NCBI GenBank assembly: GCA_017994695.1
Contig: JAGOKF010000018.1
Span: forward strand, 1-52,621
Length of the DNA stretch: 52,621 nt
From: Myxococcota bacterium
GTDB lineage: Bacteria > Myxococcota_A > UBA9042 > DTJE01
Reading direction: 5' to 3'
Shown here: positions 1 to 9,913 of the stretch, in pieces
Position numbering within the stretch: the stretch's first letter is position 1
How the letters are laid out: each line of letters starts with the position of its first letter
Program-made: the position numbers and the translations under genes
The notes under the pieces: generated by a model
What the model was told of the DNA's origin: nothing
Databases searched by the model: none
Seen by the model: the letters and a program-made list of their open reading frames with translations, nothing else

Positions 1-3000
1 GGGATCCGGGCCGTCGCAGAGTTCCCCGACCGGGAAGTTCTCGTCGGTCAGGCCGTCGCAGTCGTCGTCCCGCCCGTTGCAGACCGCGGCGATGTCGGTG
101 ATGGACTCGGGGCCGCACTCGGAACCCCTCCCGTCCGCCCGGCAGACGAAGACCCCGTTCTTGCAGAAGTCCGTGTCCGGTCCGTCGCAGGGGAGGCCGA
201 CCAGGAAGTCGTCGTCGGGCGTTCCGTCGCAGTCCTCGTCGATGCCGTCGCAGCGGTCCTCGGTCTCCCGGAAGCCCGGCACCCCCGAGTAGTCGCAGAC
301 CCACCGTCCCCCGACACAGGCTGCCGGGATGACCTTCCCGGCACAGATTCCCCCGTGTCGGCAGGCGTCGGGCCCCGGCGTCACGTCCTCGTCGGTCTGC
401 CCGTCGCAGTCATCGTCCTGGCCGTTGCAGGTCTCGGGCCGGACCCCCGGAGCGGACCCGTCCGGGTTGCTGCTGCAAGTCACCTGGAGGCTGACCCGAT
501 TGCACTCCACGACCCCGGGCCCGCAGGCCCCGATGCCCGTGCAAGCCGTGCCCAGGGCCTGGCCCTGGTAGAGCAGGCCGTTGTCCGCCACGCCGTCGCA
601 GTCGTTGTCCAGGCCGTCGCAGAGTTCCGGCACCGCCTGGGAAGCGGTCCCGTCGGCGTTGGAACTGCACGTCGCCCGGGCCCGGTCCACCGAGCACTGC
701 ACGATGCCGGATCCGCAGAGGCCCTCCCCGGTGCAGGCCGCGCCCAGGGTCGCCCCCTTCCAGACCATGCCGTTGTCCGTCACACCGTCGCAGTCGTCGT
801 CCAGGCCGTTGCACCGTTCCGGGATCCCGGCCGGATCCTCGGGACCGCAGACCGTCCCGGCACCGTCCCCGGTGCACTCCATCACCCCGCGACGGCAAAC
901 GTCCGAATCGGGCCCGTCGCAGGACAGCCCCAGTTCCGGGAAGACCTCGTCGGTCAGCCCGTTGCAGTTGTCGTCCAGCCCGTTGCATCGCTCGGCCGAC
1001 GGCCCCCGCTCCGGGTGGCAGGCCAGGAAGGCCTGGAGTCCCTCGTGGACGCAGACCGTGACCCCCGGACGGCACTCCCCGACCGACGACCCGCAGGGCA
1101 GCCCGTCGCTGCCCGGATTGCCGTCGTCCACGATCCCGTCGCAGTCGTCGTCGAGGCCGTTGCAGATCTCCGGAGCGCCAGGGTGGATCGCCGGGTTCCG
1201 GTCGTCGCAGTCGAAGGGGGGCGGGTAGCCGTCCCGGTCCTGGTCCGTCAACCCGAAACAGGACAGGTCCGCCCCGTTGCAGTCCTGGTCCACCCCGTCC
1301 CCACACTTCTCCGGGGCTCCCGGGTGGATCGCCGGGTCCCCCTCCCCGCAGTCCTGGGGAGGGACGAAGCCGTCCCCGTCCAGGTCCGCCGGGTCGCACC
1401 AGGTGATCCGGCCGTCGCAGTTCCAGTCGCAGATTTTCAGGGCATCGGTCCCCTTCCGGGACGCCAGGCAGCAGGGTTCCGAGGCGCCCGGATGGACCTC
1501 CGCCCGGTGGTCGTCGCAGTCCTCGGGCCGAAGGAAGCCGTCCCCGTCCAGGTCGTCGGGCAGGCAGTCCTCGTCGGTCTGCCCGTCGCAGTCGTCGTCC
1601 GGGCCGTTCCCGCACAGTTCCGGCAGGTCCCGCCGGTCCGGCGGCTCCTGGCAAAGGACCCCCCGCCCGTCGGGATGGCAGGCGAACCGGCCGTTCGGGC
1701 ACAGGTCGGCATCCTCACCGTCGCACGGTCCTGCCGGTAGGACGAAGTCCTCGTCGGTCTGCCCGTCGCAGTCGTCGTCGACACCGTTGCACCGCTCGAC
1801 CCGGGGCCCGACGCCACCCAGGCACTCCATCCGCTGCCCCAGGGTGCCGTAGTGGACGCAGGCCCATCGTCCCGGGCGACAGGCCCCCTCCGAGGACCCG
1901 CAGGAGTCCCCGGCACGGACCGGGGCCGAACCCGGGTCCCCGAAAACCGATGGCCCGACGGCGGCCCCGTCGTCGATCACCCCGTTGCAGTCGTCATCGC
2001 GGCCGTTGCATCGTTCCATCGCCCCGGGATGCACCAGGGGATCCGCGTCGTCGCAGTCGAACCGGCCGGCATGGCCGTCCCCGTCCTCGTCCAACGGGCC
2101 GACGCATCCCGACTCCCCGACCGCGCAGCATTGCAGGTCGCCCTGCTGGCAGTCCTGGTCGATGCCGTCGTTGCACCGCTCCGGCGCTCCCGGGTGGACC
2201 GTCGGATCCGAATCGTTGCAGTCCGCCGGAGGCGCGTACCCGTCCTGATCCCGATCGTCCAGGGAGCACCAGGCGACCCGCCCGTCGCAGTCGAAGTCGC
2301 ACCGGGGTCCCAGGACCTCCGGAGGGGTGTCCAGCGAACAGCAGGGCTCGAAGGCTCCCGGCCGTCTCGCCGGGTCGTCGGGGGCGCAGTCCTGATCGTT
2401 GGGCACGCCGTCGCCGTCCCGGTCCGGGGATCCGCAGGTCTCGTCGGTTTCCCCGTTGCAGTCGTCGTCCTGTCCGTTCCCCCCGAACACGCCGCAGTCC
2501 TCCAGGGCCTGGGCCTGGCCGCCGGTCGAGCACCCGGGCTGGCCGTCCGGCTTGCAGACCACCTGCCCGCCTTCGCACCGCCCCGTCCCGCAGGACTGGC
2601 CCAGTCGCCGGAGAGCCCCGTCGAAGTCCCGGAACCACAACCCCTCGTCGGTCCGGCCGTTGCAGTCGTCATCGACCCCGTTGCACCGCTCGGCGGAGGG
2701 GTACCGGGCATCGCAGGCCCCCCATCCGCCTTCCCCCTGGCAGGTCACCCGGCCCGGGCAGGTTCCCGCCGGGACGGCCACCTGGCAGGGCAGCACGGCG
2801 CCCTCGAGGTCCGCGCCGCACCGGCATCCCCCCGCGTCGGGGACGCACTGGGACCGGAGCACCGCCGGCAGGTCCTCCCGGGGGACCGTCTGGCACGTGA
2901 ACCCTCCGGGACACGGGGTGCCGGCCCCGCAGGGAGCCCCGCAGAAGCGCCCTCCGACCCCTTCCAGGCAGGCGGCGCCGGGGGCCGGACAGTCGGCATC

Positions 3001-3459
3001 CTGGCGGCAGGGGGCGCACAGCCCCACCGGCATCGGCTGGCAGACCAGGTCCTCGGGCCCGCCGAGGGGAAGGCACCAGAGGCCCTGGGGGCATCCCCCG
3101 TCGCAGGGCCCTGCGCAGACGCCGGCCGTTCCTCCCTCGATCCCCGGCCAGGGCAGGCACAGGGCCGACAGGCATTCCCCCGGCCCTGCGCAGGGCCACC
3201 CCGGCGCCCCCGGGGCCACTTCCCGGAAGGGGACGTCGGACAGGTCCCCGTCGTCGGATGCCTCCGTCTCGGCGAGATCCCCGGGATCCTCCTCCCCGTC
3301 GAGGAGAATGCCGTCATCGGTGGCCAAGACGTCTGCGATGTCGGCACCCGCATCGGCGCCTCGATCTTGGGGAACATCGGAAGGGGCGGGGTCCACGAAC
3401 CGGGTGCATGCCCAGACCAGGCACGGAAGGGCCCACAGGGGCCATCGAAGCCATCTCAT
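1..3459 (-). CDS. MopE-type Asp/Cys-repeat lipoprotein, 3' end outside window
   Basis: Open from ATG 3459-3457 to the window edge: 1153 codons with no stop, so the C-terminus is missing. GGGAGG lies 8 nt upstream of the start. The N-terminus is a signal peptide with a probable lipidation cysteine (LVWAC, Cys18; Trp at -2 is unusual). A roughly 70-residue Asp/Glu/Pro-rich linker follows, then a Cys-rich module. The rest is a repeat array in which I count 14 copies of the type CNGxDDDCDGxTDE, spaced by DCDDxDPxIHPGAxE stretches. These match the putative metal-binding repeat of MopE-like proteins (Pfam family of PF11617 type). The Asp ladders suggest Ca2+ or other metal binding on the cell surface. 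It resembles the lipoprotein at 11001-20948 in having lipid anchor, acidic linker and Cys repeats. Cellular role unknown. Confidence 0.85.
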   Translation of the reverse strand, partial: MRWLRWPLWALPCLVWACTRFVDPAPSDVPQDRGADAGADIADVLATDDGILLDGEEDPGDLAETEASDDGDLSDVPFREVAPGAPGWPCAGPGECLSALCLPWPGIEGGTAGVCAGPCDGGCPQGLWCLPLGGPEDLVCQPMPVGLCAPCRQDADCPAPGAACLEGVGGRFCGAPCGAGTPCPGGFTCQTVPREDLPAVLRSQCVPDAGGCRCGADLEGAVLPCQVAVPAGTCPGRVTCQGEGGWGACDARYPSAERCNGVDDDCNGRTDEGLWFRDFDGALRRLGQSCGTGRCEGGQVVCKPDGQPGCSTGGQAQALEDCGVFGGNGQDDDCNGETDETCGSPDRDGDGVPNDQDCAPDDPARRPGAFEPCCSLDTPPEVLGPRCDFDCDGRVAWCSLDDRDQDGYAPPADCNDSDPTVHPGAPERCNDGIDQDCQQGDLQCCAVGESGCVGPLDEDGDGHAGRFDCDDADPLVHPGAMERCNGRDDDCNGVIDDGAAVGPSVFGDPGSAPVRAGDSCGSSEGACRPGRWACVHYGTLGQRMECLGGVGPRVERCNGVDDDCDGQTDEDFVLPAGPCDGEDADLCPNGRFACHPDGRGVLCQEPPDRRDLPELCGNGPDDDCDGQTDEDCLPDDLDGDGFLRPEDCDDHRAEVHPGASEPCCLASRKGTDALKICDWNCDGRITWCDPADLDGDGFVPPQDCGEGDPAIHPGAPEKCGDGVDQDCNGADLSCFGLTDQDRDGYPPPFDCDDRNPAIHPGAPEICNGLDDDCDGIVDDGNPGSDGLPCGSSVGECRPGVTVCVHEGLQAFLACHPERGPSAERCNGLDDNCNGLTDEVFPELGLSCDGPDSDVCRRGVMECTGDGAGTVCGPEDPAGIPERCNGLDDDCDGVTDNGMVWKGATLGAACTGEGLCGSGIVQCSVDRARATCSSNADGTASQAVPELCDGLDNDCDGVADNGLLYQGQALGTACTGIGACGPGVVECNRVSLQVTCSSNPDGSAPGVRPETCNGQDDDCDGQTDEDVTPGPDACRHGGICAGKVIPAACVGGRWVCDYSGVPGFRETEDRCDGIDEDCDGTPDDDFLVGLPCDGPDTDFCKNGVFVCRADGRGSECGPESITDIAAVCNGRDDDCDGLTDENFPVGELCDGPDP

Positions 3460-3609
3460 CCGGCGAACCTCCCGTCCCGCGCAGGGCCGGGAATAGTGTA
3501 GCAAAGTCCTCCCGGCCGGGCAGCCCGTCACCGGGCCGGACCCGGGTCGTTTCCGCCGGCTCCCGGCCTTCGCCGTGATACATTCAGGCGCCTGGTTGGG
3601 GAATCGCCG
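3460..3609. promoter_or_regulatory. Divergent promoter region between repeat lipoprotein and hemY
   Basis: This 150-bp spacer lies between divergent starts. On the minus strand a -10-like TACACT (3500-3495) lies about 36 nt upstream of the lipoprotein ATG. On the plus strand GATACATT (3577-3584) lies about 26 nt upstream of the hemY ATG. Neither has a convincing -35 hexamer, so these are only AT-rich candidates in a GC-rich background. Confidence 0.3.
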
Positions 3610-5028
3610 ATGGAACGGGTGGTCATCGTGGGCGGCGGGGTCTCGGGACTGGCGCTGGCCTTCTGGCTGCAGCGCCTGGCCGCCGGGACCGGACGGGAGA
3701 TCCGGGTGACGGTGCTGGAGGCAGAGGACACCCCGGGCGGCCGGATGCGGACCGAGCGGGACGGCCCCTACCGGGTGGAGTGGGGGCCCAACGGCTTCCT
3801 GGACAGCAAGGTCCACGCGGTGCGTCTGGTCGAGGCCCTCGGGGCGGGCGGCCAGGTCCTCCAGGCATCCCTCCGGTCCCGAACCCGGTACATCACCCGG
3901 GGGGGCCGGCCGGTGCCGGTCCCCGAGTCGCCCCCCGCGTTCCTCCGCAGTCCCCTCCTCTCCCTTCCCGGGAAGATCCGCCTGCTGGGGGAGCCCTTCG
4001 CCCCGCCTCCGCCTCCGGGCCGGGACGAGACGGTGGCCGAGTTCGTGCGGCGCCGGATCGGCCCCGAGGCCCTGGCCTTCCTGATCGACCCGATGGTCTC
4101 GGGGGTCTTCGCCGGGGATCCGGAGGCGCTGAGCCTCGCGGCCGTCTTCCCCCGCATGGTCGAACTGGAGCGGGATTACGGCGGGCTCTTCCGGGCCCTC
4201 TGGCACCTGGGACGGGAGAAGCGCAGGGCCCGGCGGAATCCCGCCTCGGGGGGCATGGGGCAGCCGACGGGGGTGTTGACCTCCTTCCGGGAGGGAAGCC
4301 AGTTCCTGGTGGAGGCCCTGGCCGCCTCCCTGGCCCCGGGCACGCTGGCCTGCGGGGCCAGGGTCCGGGAGGTGCACCGGACGCCCGGCGGGTCCCTGGT
4401 GGAGGTCCGGGACGCCGGGGGGGGCGTCCAGTGGCTGGCCGCGGACCGGGTGGTCCTGGCCTGCCCCTCCTACGAGGCGGCGCGAATCCTCCGGCGGGAA
4501 GCCCCGGACCTGGCAGCGCTGCTGGACCGGATCCCCTATGCCCCCATCTCGGTGGTCGGAACCGCCTTCGAAGACCGGGCCCTGGGGGACAGTCCCCGGG
4601 GCTTCGGCGTGCTCCACCCGCGGGTCGAACGCCGGGGGTCCCTGGGAACCCTCTGCGACTCGCTGGTCTTCCCGAACCGGGCTCCCGAGGGACGGGTGCT
4701 GCTGCGGACGATGGTCGGCGGCGCCCGGGATCCCGAAGGCGCCGGCCTCCCGGACGAGGCGCTGCTGGAACGGGTGGTCCGGGACCTCCGGGAGATTCTG
4801 GGAGTCCGGGGGGACCCGGAACGTGTCTGGATCTTCCGCCATGAGCGCGGTATTCCGCAGTATCTTCGAGGACATCCAAGCATCCTGCGCCAGTTGGACC
4901 AGCGCCTGTCCCGGTGGCCCGGGCTCCACCTGTGCTCCAACGCCTACCGGGGCATCGCCCTGGGGGACTGCTGTCGCGAGGCCGAGACCCTGGCCCGGCA
5001 GATCGTCCACGCCGACCCCACCGCCTGA
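3610..5028 (+). CDS. hemY: Protoporphyrinogen oxidase (HemY type)
   Basis: 472 residues, normal for oxygen-dependent FAD protoporphyrinogen oxidase, which makes protoporphyrin IX in haem synthesis. The N-terminus carries the dinucleotide-binding motif VVIVGGGVSGLALAFWL (residues 4-20), followed by an acidic residue and GGR (LEAEDTPGGRMR). The WGPNGFLDS segment near residue 58 is typical of this family. The C-terminal GIALGDCCREAETLA is the second FAD-contact region. ATG 3610 is chosen because the Rossmann strand begins immediately; the upstream GGGGA is a weak ribosome binding site. The next gene starts 16 nt downstream, so the two are probably cotranscribed. No other haem genes are visible here. 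Another amine-oxidase-fold flavoenzyme such as a carotenoid desaturase is possible, but the motifs favour HemY. Confidence 0.85.
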   Translation: MERVVIVGGGVSGLALAFWLQRLAAGTGREIRVTVLEAEDTPGGRMRTERDGPYRVEWGPNGFLDSKVHAVRLVEALGAGGQVLQASLRSRTRYITRGGRPVPVPESPPAFLRSPLLSLPGKIRLLGEPFAPPPPPGRDETVAEFVRRRIGPEALAFLIDPMVSGVFAGDPEALSLAAVFPRMVELERDYGGLFRALWHLGREKRRARRNPASGGMGQPTGVLTSFREGSQFLVEALAASLAPGTLACGARVREVHRTPGGSLVEVRDAGGGVQWLAADRVVLACPSYEAARILRREAPDLAALLDRIPYAPISVVGTAFEDRALGDSPRGFGVLHPRVERRGSLGTLCDSLVFPNRAPEGRVLLRTMVGGARDPEGAGLPDEALLERVVRDLREILGVRGDPERVWIFRHERGIPQYLRGHPSILRQLDQRLSRWPGLHLCSNAYRGIALGDCCREAETLARQIVHADPTA

Positions 5029-5044
5029 ACCCCCAGGAGGCACC

Positions 5045-5938
5045 ATGCGCTTCGGAACGCTTCGACTGGTCGCCGGACGGGACATCCCGGCCCTCTTCGG
5101 TCCCTTCGGGGCCGTGGACCTGGAGGAGGAGGCGGCCCGGAGGGGGCTCCCGCCCCCGCCCCGGGCCGGCCGGGACTTCGTGACGGCCTGGGCCGCCGGG
5201 GATCCCCCGCTTCGGGACCTGGTGCACCGGGCCCTGGAAGCACCCCTCGCGGTGATCCCCGATCGTGCCTGCGCCTTCCTGCCACCGGTGCCGGATCCGA
5301 AACTAGTGATCGCCGTCGGGCTGAACTACCGGAGCCACTGCCGGGAGCAGGACCGGGAGGTCCCGGCATCGCCCCTCTTCTTCGCGAAGATCCCCTCCTG
5401 CCTCGCCGGCCACCGGGACCCGATCCCGGCCTGGCCCCTGACCTCCCAGATGGACTACGAGGCGGAACTGGCGGTGGTGATCGGCCGCCCGGGACGGGAC
5501 ATCCCCCTCGACCGGGCGATGGACCACGTCGCGGGCTACACGGTCCTGAACGACGTCACCGCCCGCGATCTCCAGCGACAGGAGCGGCAGTGGACCCGGG
5601 CCAAGGGCCTCGACGGCTTCGGGCCCTGCGGGCCCTGGTGGGTCTCCCGGGACGAGATCCCGGATCCCCAGCGCCTGGGAATCCGGACCTGGGTCAATGG
5701 CGATCTGCGGCAGGATTCCTCGACGGAGGAGATGGTGTTTCCCGTGGCCCTGCTGGTCTCCCGTCTCTCGGAGGCCATCACGCTGAGCGCCGGGGACATC
5801 CTCAGCACGGGCACCCCGGCGGGGGTGGGGGTCTTCCGCAAGCCTCCGGCGTTCCTGGCCGCCGGGGACCGGGTGGTCATCGAGGTGGAGGGCGTCGGCC
5901 GCCTGGAGAACCGGGTGGTCGCCCCCGGGAGCCTTTGA
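5045..5938 (+). CDS. Fumarylacetoacetate hydrolase (FAH) family protein
   Basis: 297 residues. ATG 5045 is preceded by an excellent AGGAGG (5036-5041). The family core follows a divergent N-terminal domain: VGLNYRSHCREQ, EAELAVVIGRPGRDIP, GYTVLNDVTARDLQ, KGLDGFGPCGPW, TWVNGDLRQDSSTEEMVF and STGTPAGVGVFRKPP. The two acidic residues of EAEL and the Asp of NDVTARDLQ fit the Mg2+ site. Members hydrolyse or decarboxylate 2-oxo acids (fumarylpyruvate, acylpyruvates, 5-oxopent-3-ene-1,2,5-tricarboxylate), and the exact substrate cannot be read from sequence. No aromatic catabolic genes are nearby. Its stop codon lies inside the -35 hexamer of the pyrG promoter. Confidence 0.85.
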   Translation: MRFGTLRLVAGRDIPALFGPFGAVDLEEEAARRGLPPPPRAGRDFVTAWAAGDPPLRDLVHRALEAPLAVIPDRACAFLPPVPDPKLVIAVGLNYRSHCREQDREVPASPLFFAKIPSCLAGHRDPIPAWPLTSQMDYEAELAVVIGRPGRDIPLDRAMDHVAGYTVLNDVTARDLQRQERQWTRAKGLDGFGPCGPWWVSRDEIPDPQRLGIRTWVNGDLRQDSSTEEMVFPVALLVSRLSEAITLSAGDILSTGTPAGVGVFRKPPAFLAAGDRVVIEVEGVGRLENRVVAPGSL

Positions 5939-5964
5939 CACCCGGGGCCGATCCGGCCTAGCAT
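5935..5964 (+). promoter_or_regulatory. Sigma70-type promoter for pyrG
   Basis: Perfect -35 TTGACA (5935-5940), an 18-bp spacer, then TAGCAT (5959-5964, four of six matches to TATAAT). It sits about 50 nt upstream of the pyrG ATG. The -35 contains the TGA stop of the preceding gene (5936-5938). Confidence 0.6.
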
Positions 5965-6015
5965 AGCGTGGCCGACGGACCAATCCGGCCACATCACCTC
6001 TTGAAAAGGAGCATC

Positions 6016-7707
6016 ATGGGCCCTCGCCGACGGCACACCAAGTACATCTTCGTCACGGGCGGAGTCGTCTCCTCCATCGGGAAAGGGATCAGCGCGGCCT
6101 CCATCGCGGCCCTGATGGAATCGAGGGGCCTGAAGGTCACCCTGCTGAAACTGGATCCCTACCTGAACGTGGACCCCGGGACCATGAACCCCTTCCAGCA
6201 CGGCGAGGTCTTCGTCACCGACGACGGGGCCGAGACCGACCTGGACCTGGGTCACTACGAGCGCTTCACCGGGGCGACGATGACGCGCCAGAACAACGTC
6301 ACCTCGGGACAGATCTATGCCCACGTGCTGGAGCAGGAGCGCCGGGGCGACTTCCTAGGGGGAACCGTCCAGGTGATCCCCCACATCACCGACGAGATCC
6401 GCCGCCGGATCCAGATGGCCTCGGAGCACACGGACCTCTGCATCGTGGAGGTTGGCGGGACCGTCGGGGACATCGAGAGCCAGCCCTTCCTGGAGACCGT
6501 CCGCCAGATCCGCCTGGAGATGGGCCGGGAGCACGTCGCCTGCGTCCACGTGACCTACGTCCCCTACATCCGGACCGCCGGGGAACTGAAGACGAAGCCC
6601 ACCCAGCACAGCGTGATGGCATTGCGGACCATCGGCATCCAGCCGGACCTGCTGATCTGCCGTTCCGAGCGGCCCATGCCCCCGGAGGTCAAGCGGAAGA
6701 TCAGCCTCTTCTGCAACGTGCCCCCGGAGAACGTCATCGCCGCCGAGGACGCCGACTCGGTCTACGAGATCCCCCTGCGCTTCCACCACGAGGGGCTGGA
6801 TCAGCGCCTGGTGGACCAGATGAACATCTGGTCCCGGGACGCGGACCTCTCGCCCTGGCAGCGCCTCCAGGAGCGGATGAAGGCCCCGGGTCCCGAGGTC
6901 ATCATCGCGATCATCGGCAAGTACGTGGACCTCCAGGAGTCCTACAAGTCGCTGAACGAGGCGCTCTTCCACGGCGGACTCGCGGCGGGCTGCCGCGTGC
7001 GGCTCCACTTCCTGGAGGCCGAGGACCTGGAGAAGAGCGGGGATCCGGGGGCCCTGCTGGCGGGCATGCACGGCGTGCTGGTCCCGGGCGGCTTCGGGCG
7101 CCGGGGCGTCGAGGGCAAGATCCGGGGGATCCACTGCGCCCGGACCCAGGGCATCCCCTTCCTGGGCATCTGCCTGGGCCTCCAGCTGGCCACGATCGAG
7201 TTCGCCCGCAACGTCTGCGGGATGGAGGGGGCCAACAGCACCGAGTTCGACCCGGACACGCCCCACCCGGTGGTGGATTTCCTGCCGGGCCAGCGGGACC
7301 AGGACCGGAAGGGTGCCACGATGCGTCTGGGGTCCTACGAGTGCGAGATCGAGGACGGAAGCCTCGCCCGCCGCATCTATGGATCGCCGGTGATCCACGA
7401 GCGCCACCGCCACCGGTACGAGGTGATGAATCCCCGGATCGGTCCTTTGCTGGAACGGGGATTCCGGGTCAGCGGGATCCACCGGGGCCCCCTCTCCGAG
7501 GGTACCGACCCGCTGCCCGACGGTCGCCGGGGCCTGGTGGAATTCGTGGAGATCCCCGATCACCCGTTCTTCGCGGCCTGCCAGTTCCACCCCGAGTACA
7601 AGTCCCGACCCCTGAGCCCCCACCCCCTGTTCGCGGCGTTCGTCCGGGCCGCGATGCAGCGGGCCCAGGGCACCGGCCTTCCCACGCCCGCGATGGAGGA
7701 GACATGA
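6016..7707 (+). CDS. pyrG: CTP synthase
   Basis: 563 residues, slightly longer than the usual 535-550. It converts UTP, ATP and glutamine to CTP. The N-terminal synthetase domain begins [20 protein letters not shown] (P-loop) and continues with [20 protein letters not shown] and the metal/UTP segment [12 protein letters not shown]. The class I glutamine amidotransferase domain begins near residue 295 ([18 protein letters not shown]). It has the nucleophile elbow [11 protein letters not shown] and the His-Glu pair in [12 protein letters not shown] 6016 is preferred over upstream in-frame codons because AAAGGAG precedes it and the conserved N-terminus starts nine residues in. It has its own promoter and overlaps the next gene by ATGA. 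Confidence 0.97.
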   Translation: MGPRRRHTKYIFVTGGVVSSIGKGISAASIAALMESRGLKVTLLKLDPYLNVDPGTMNPFQHGEVFVTDDGAETDLDLGHYERFTGATMTRQNNVTSGQIYAHVLEQERRGDFLGGTVQVIPHITDEIRRRIQMASEHTDLCIVEVGGTVGDIESQPFLETVRQIRLEMGREHVACVHVTYVPYIRTAGELKTKPTQHSVMALRTIGIQPDLLICRSERPMPPEVKRKISLFCNVPPENVIAAEDADSVYEIPLRFHHEGLDQRLVDQMNIWSRDADLSPWQRLQERMKAPGPEVIIAIIGKYVDLQESYKSLNEALFHGGLAAGCRVRLHFLEAEDLEKSGDPGALLAGMHGVLVPGGFGRRGVEGKIRGIHCARTQGIPFLGICLGLQLATIEFARNVCGMEGANSTEFDPDTPHPVVDFLPGQRDQDRKGATMRLGSYECEIEDGSLARRIYGSPVIHERHRHRYEVMNPRIGPLLERGFRVSGIHRGPLSEGTDPLPDGRRGLVEFVEIPDHPFFAACQFHPEYKSRPLSPHPLFAAFVRAAMQRAQGTGLPTPAMEET

Positions 7708-8687
7708 AGACCCGCATGCTGGCAGTCGCCCTGGGAATCGGATGCCTGGCGGCGTCCTGCGGAAACGCCGCGCCGGACGTGGACGGGGAGCGGCCAGGCG
7801 CGTTCCGGATCAGCACCGGCGTGCTGGTGAAGGACACCATCGACGCCGGCGGCGACCCGGTGGACTGGAAGGACTTCAGCCACTTCCAGGCCGGGCGGGC
7901 CACCGTCACGATCAGCATCGGCGATCCCTACAAGCCCCACGGGGTCCAGGGGGACCTCACCCTCTTCGACTTCGCCGGCAACACCCTCCAGAGCCGCCAG
8001 GTCGTGCCGGGCCAGCGGGACTACGCCTTCACCTTCGACATCGTCGCCGAACAGCACTACTTCTTCCGCATCGCCGCCCGGAAGGGCAGGGCCGGCTACC
8101 TGGTCGAGGCCCGGGTGGATCCCCTGGATCCCTGCGCCGCCTGCGGTCCGGGTTCCACCTGCTGCCCCCCCGCGGGGTGCTGCGCCCCCGGGCAGGTCTG
8201 CCGGGGAGGCGCCTGCGTGAGCCTGGAATGCCGTCCCCGGTGCGACCGTGGACGGGTCTGCGAGGACGGGCGGTGCGTCGAGGCCTGCCCCGGGGGATGC
8301 CGATCCGGGACCGTATGCGACGAGGAGTCCCGCCAGTGCGTGCGGGTCTCCCGCCAGGCCCCGCCGCCCCGGACCGATCCCCGCCCCGCCTGTCCCAGGC
8401 GCTGTCCCGCGGGCCAGCAGTGCAACGAGTCCACGGGGCGCTGCGAGGCGAAGGAGGCCCCTCCCCAGGGCATCCGGGCCCGGGTCCTGTCGGTGATCGA
8501 GCAGGACAGCGGTACGGTGATCCTGCTGAACGTCGGATCGGAGGACGGAGTCCGGGCCAATTCCACGGGTCGGATCGGCGGGGTGACCTTCCGGGTCCGG
8601 AAGGTCTCCGCCACGCGGTGCGAGGCCGTGGTGCCGGGATCGGCCGCCTCGGTGCCGAAGGACGGCATCGCGATCATCGAGCCGTGA
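7704..8687 (+). CDS. Cys-rich lipoprotein with PPC-like N-terminal domain
   Basis: 327 residues, ATG overlapping the pyrG stop (ATGA). The signal peptide ends in LAASC (Cys19), a plausible lipobox. Residues about 30-145 look like a beta-sandwich of bacterial pre-peptidase C-terminal (PPC) type: [14 protein letters not shown] and an all-beta pattern ending [18 protein letters not shown]. Residues about 150-250 are short Cys knots ([38 protein letters not shown]). The C-terminal 75 residues ([20 protein letters not shown] onward, with [16 protein letters not shown]) resemble the small SH3-like tail that follows such proteins. It overlaps the convergent thiI by 14 bp. Envelope location is likely; function unknown. 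Confidence 0.7.
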   Translation: MKTRMLAVALGIGCLAASCGNAAPDVDGERPGAFRISTGVLVKDTIDAGGDPVDWKDFSHFQAGRATVTISIGDPYKPHGVQGDLTLFDFAGNTLQSRQVVPGQRDYAFTFDIVAEQHYFFRIAARKGRAGYLVEARVDPLDPCAACGPGSTCCPPAGCCAPGQVCRGGACVSLECRPRCDRGRVCEDGRCVEACPGGCRSGTVCDEESRQCVRVSRQAPPPRTDPRPACPRRCPAGQQCNESTGRCEAKEAPPQGIRARVLSVIEQDSGTVILLNVGSEDGVRANSTGRIGGVTFRVRKVSATRCEAVVPGSAASVPKDGIAIIEP

Positions 8688-9885
8688 CCGCCTCCCCCAG
8701 CCGGATCTCCTCGGCGGCTCCCACGGCCTGGTCCACCAGGATCGGCGGGTCCACCCGTTCCTCCACCGCCCGGACCCGATCCAGGCTCGCGGCCGTCTCG
8801 GGGTGCGGGGGGACGAAGAGGCTGCAGCAGTCCTCGTAGGGCAGGATCGAGGTCTCGTAGGTCCCGATCCGCCGGGCCAGCGCCATCGTCTCCTGCTTGT
8901 CGAAGGCCAGCAGCGGTCGGAGGACCGGCATCTCCGCCGCCTCCTCGATCACCGCCAGGTTCGGCAGGGTCTGGCTGGCCACCTGGGCCAGGTTCTCCCC
9001 GGTGGCCAGGGCCAGGGCACCGGTCCGGCGGGCCAGCCGGCTGGCGATCCGCATCATCATGCGCCGGTAGAGCACCACCAGCAGCGGCCCCGGGGCATGG
9101 TCCCGCAGGTGGGCCTGGATCGCCCCGAAGGGGACCACGAACAGGCGCATCCCCGCCTGGAACGACGCCAGGAACTCCGACAGGACCCGGACCTTGTCCC
9201 GGGCCTCGGGGCGGGTCCAGGGAGCCGCCTCGAAATGCACCGCGTCCAGGTCGCATCCCCGGCGCATCATCTGCCACCCGGCCACCGGGGAATCGATCCC
9301 CCCCGACAGGAGTAGCAGCACCCTCCCGGCGGTCCCCACCGGCAGTCCCCCGGGACCCTTCTCGGATCCGACGGAGATCAGCGCACCCTGGGGCAGGATG
9401 TGGACCCGGATCACCACCTCCGGGTCTTCCAGGCGGACCGGCACCCGGCACCGCTCGAAGACCACCGCCCCCAGGCGCCGGTTCAGGGCCATCGAATCCA
9501 GGGGGTATTCCTTGTCCGCCCGGCTGGACTCCACCTTGAAGGAGGCCCGTCCGGCCACGTGGTCCTCCACCAGGGAGGCGACCTCCCGTTCCAGCGTCTC
9601 GATGTCCCTCGAAACCAGGCGGCCCGGGTGCAGGGAGGCCACGCCGAAGGTCCTCTGGAGGGCCTGCCGGAGCGGCTCCGTGACCTCGAAGTCCCGGAGC
9701 CCCGACAGGCCCCGGGAATCCCCGTGAACCAGCAGGAACTGGTCGTGCAGTTCCCGGACCTGCCAGTTCCCGGCCTGCCGGACCTGCCGTTCCAGCGATT
9801 CCCGGAGCCGCCGGGTGAACCACGCCCGCTTGCCCCCCTTCAGGAACACCTCTCCGAAGCGGACGGCGATCACGTTGGTGGTCAT
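8674..9885 (-). CDS. thiI: tRNA 4-thiouridine sulfurtransferase ThiI
   Basis: 403 residues. Order: an N-terminal ferredoxin-like region (GEVFLKGGKRAWF), a THUMP domain to about residue 165, then a PP-loop pyrophosphatase domain with LLLLSGGIDSPVAGWQMMRR. The SGGIDS loop binds ATP and adenylates U8 of tRNA. There is no C-terminal rhodanese extension, so it is the short form; sulfur must come from elsewhere, and a role in thiazole synthesis as in enteric ThiI is unlikely. ATG 9885 lies 28 nt after the prs stop with only a weak ribosome binding site, suggesting cotranscription with prs. The 3' end overlaps the convergent lipoprotein gene by 14 bp. Confidence 0.9.
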   Translation of the reverse strand: MTTNVIAVRFGEVFLKGGKRAWFTRRLRESLERQVRQAGNWQVRELHDQFLLVHGDSRGLSGLRDFEVTEPLRQALQRTFGVASLHPGRLVSRDIETLEREVASLVEDHVAGRASFKVESSRADKEYPLDSMALNRRLGAVVFERCRVPVRLEDPEVVIRVHILPQGALISVGSEKGPGGLPVGTAGRVLLLLSGGIDSPVAGWQMMRRGCDLDAVHFEAAPWTRPEARDKVRVLSEFLASFQAGMRLFVVPFGAIQAHLRDHAPGPLLVVLYRRMMMRIASRLARRTGALALATGENLAQVASQTLPNLAVIEEAAEMPVLRPLLAFDKQETMALARRIGTYETSILPYEDCCSLFVPPHPETAASLDRVRAVEERVDPPILVDQAVGAAEEIRLGEAVTAR

Positions 9886-9913
9886 GGCCTGGATGCGCCC
9901 CCGGGGCCGGCCC

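Noticed and set aside
355-3501. Long plus-strand frames (about 460 and 550 codons) at the left end
   Set aside because: They are shadows of the minus-strand MopE-repeat gene, which is the frame with CNGxDDDCDG repeats and a lipoprotein start.
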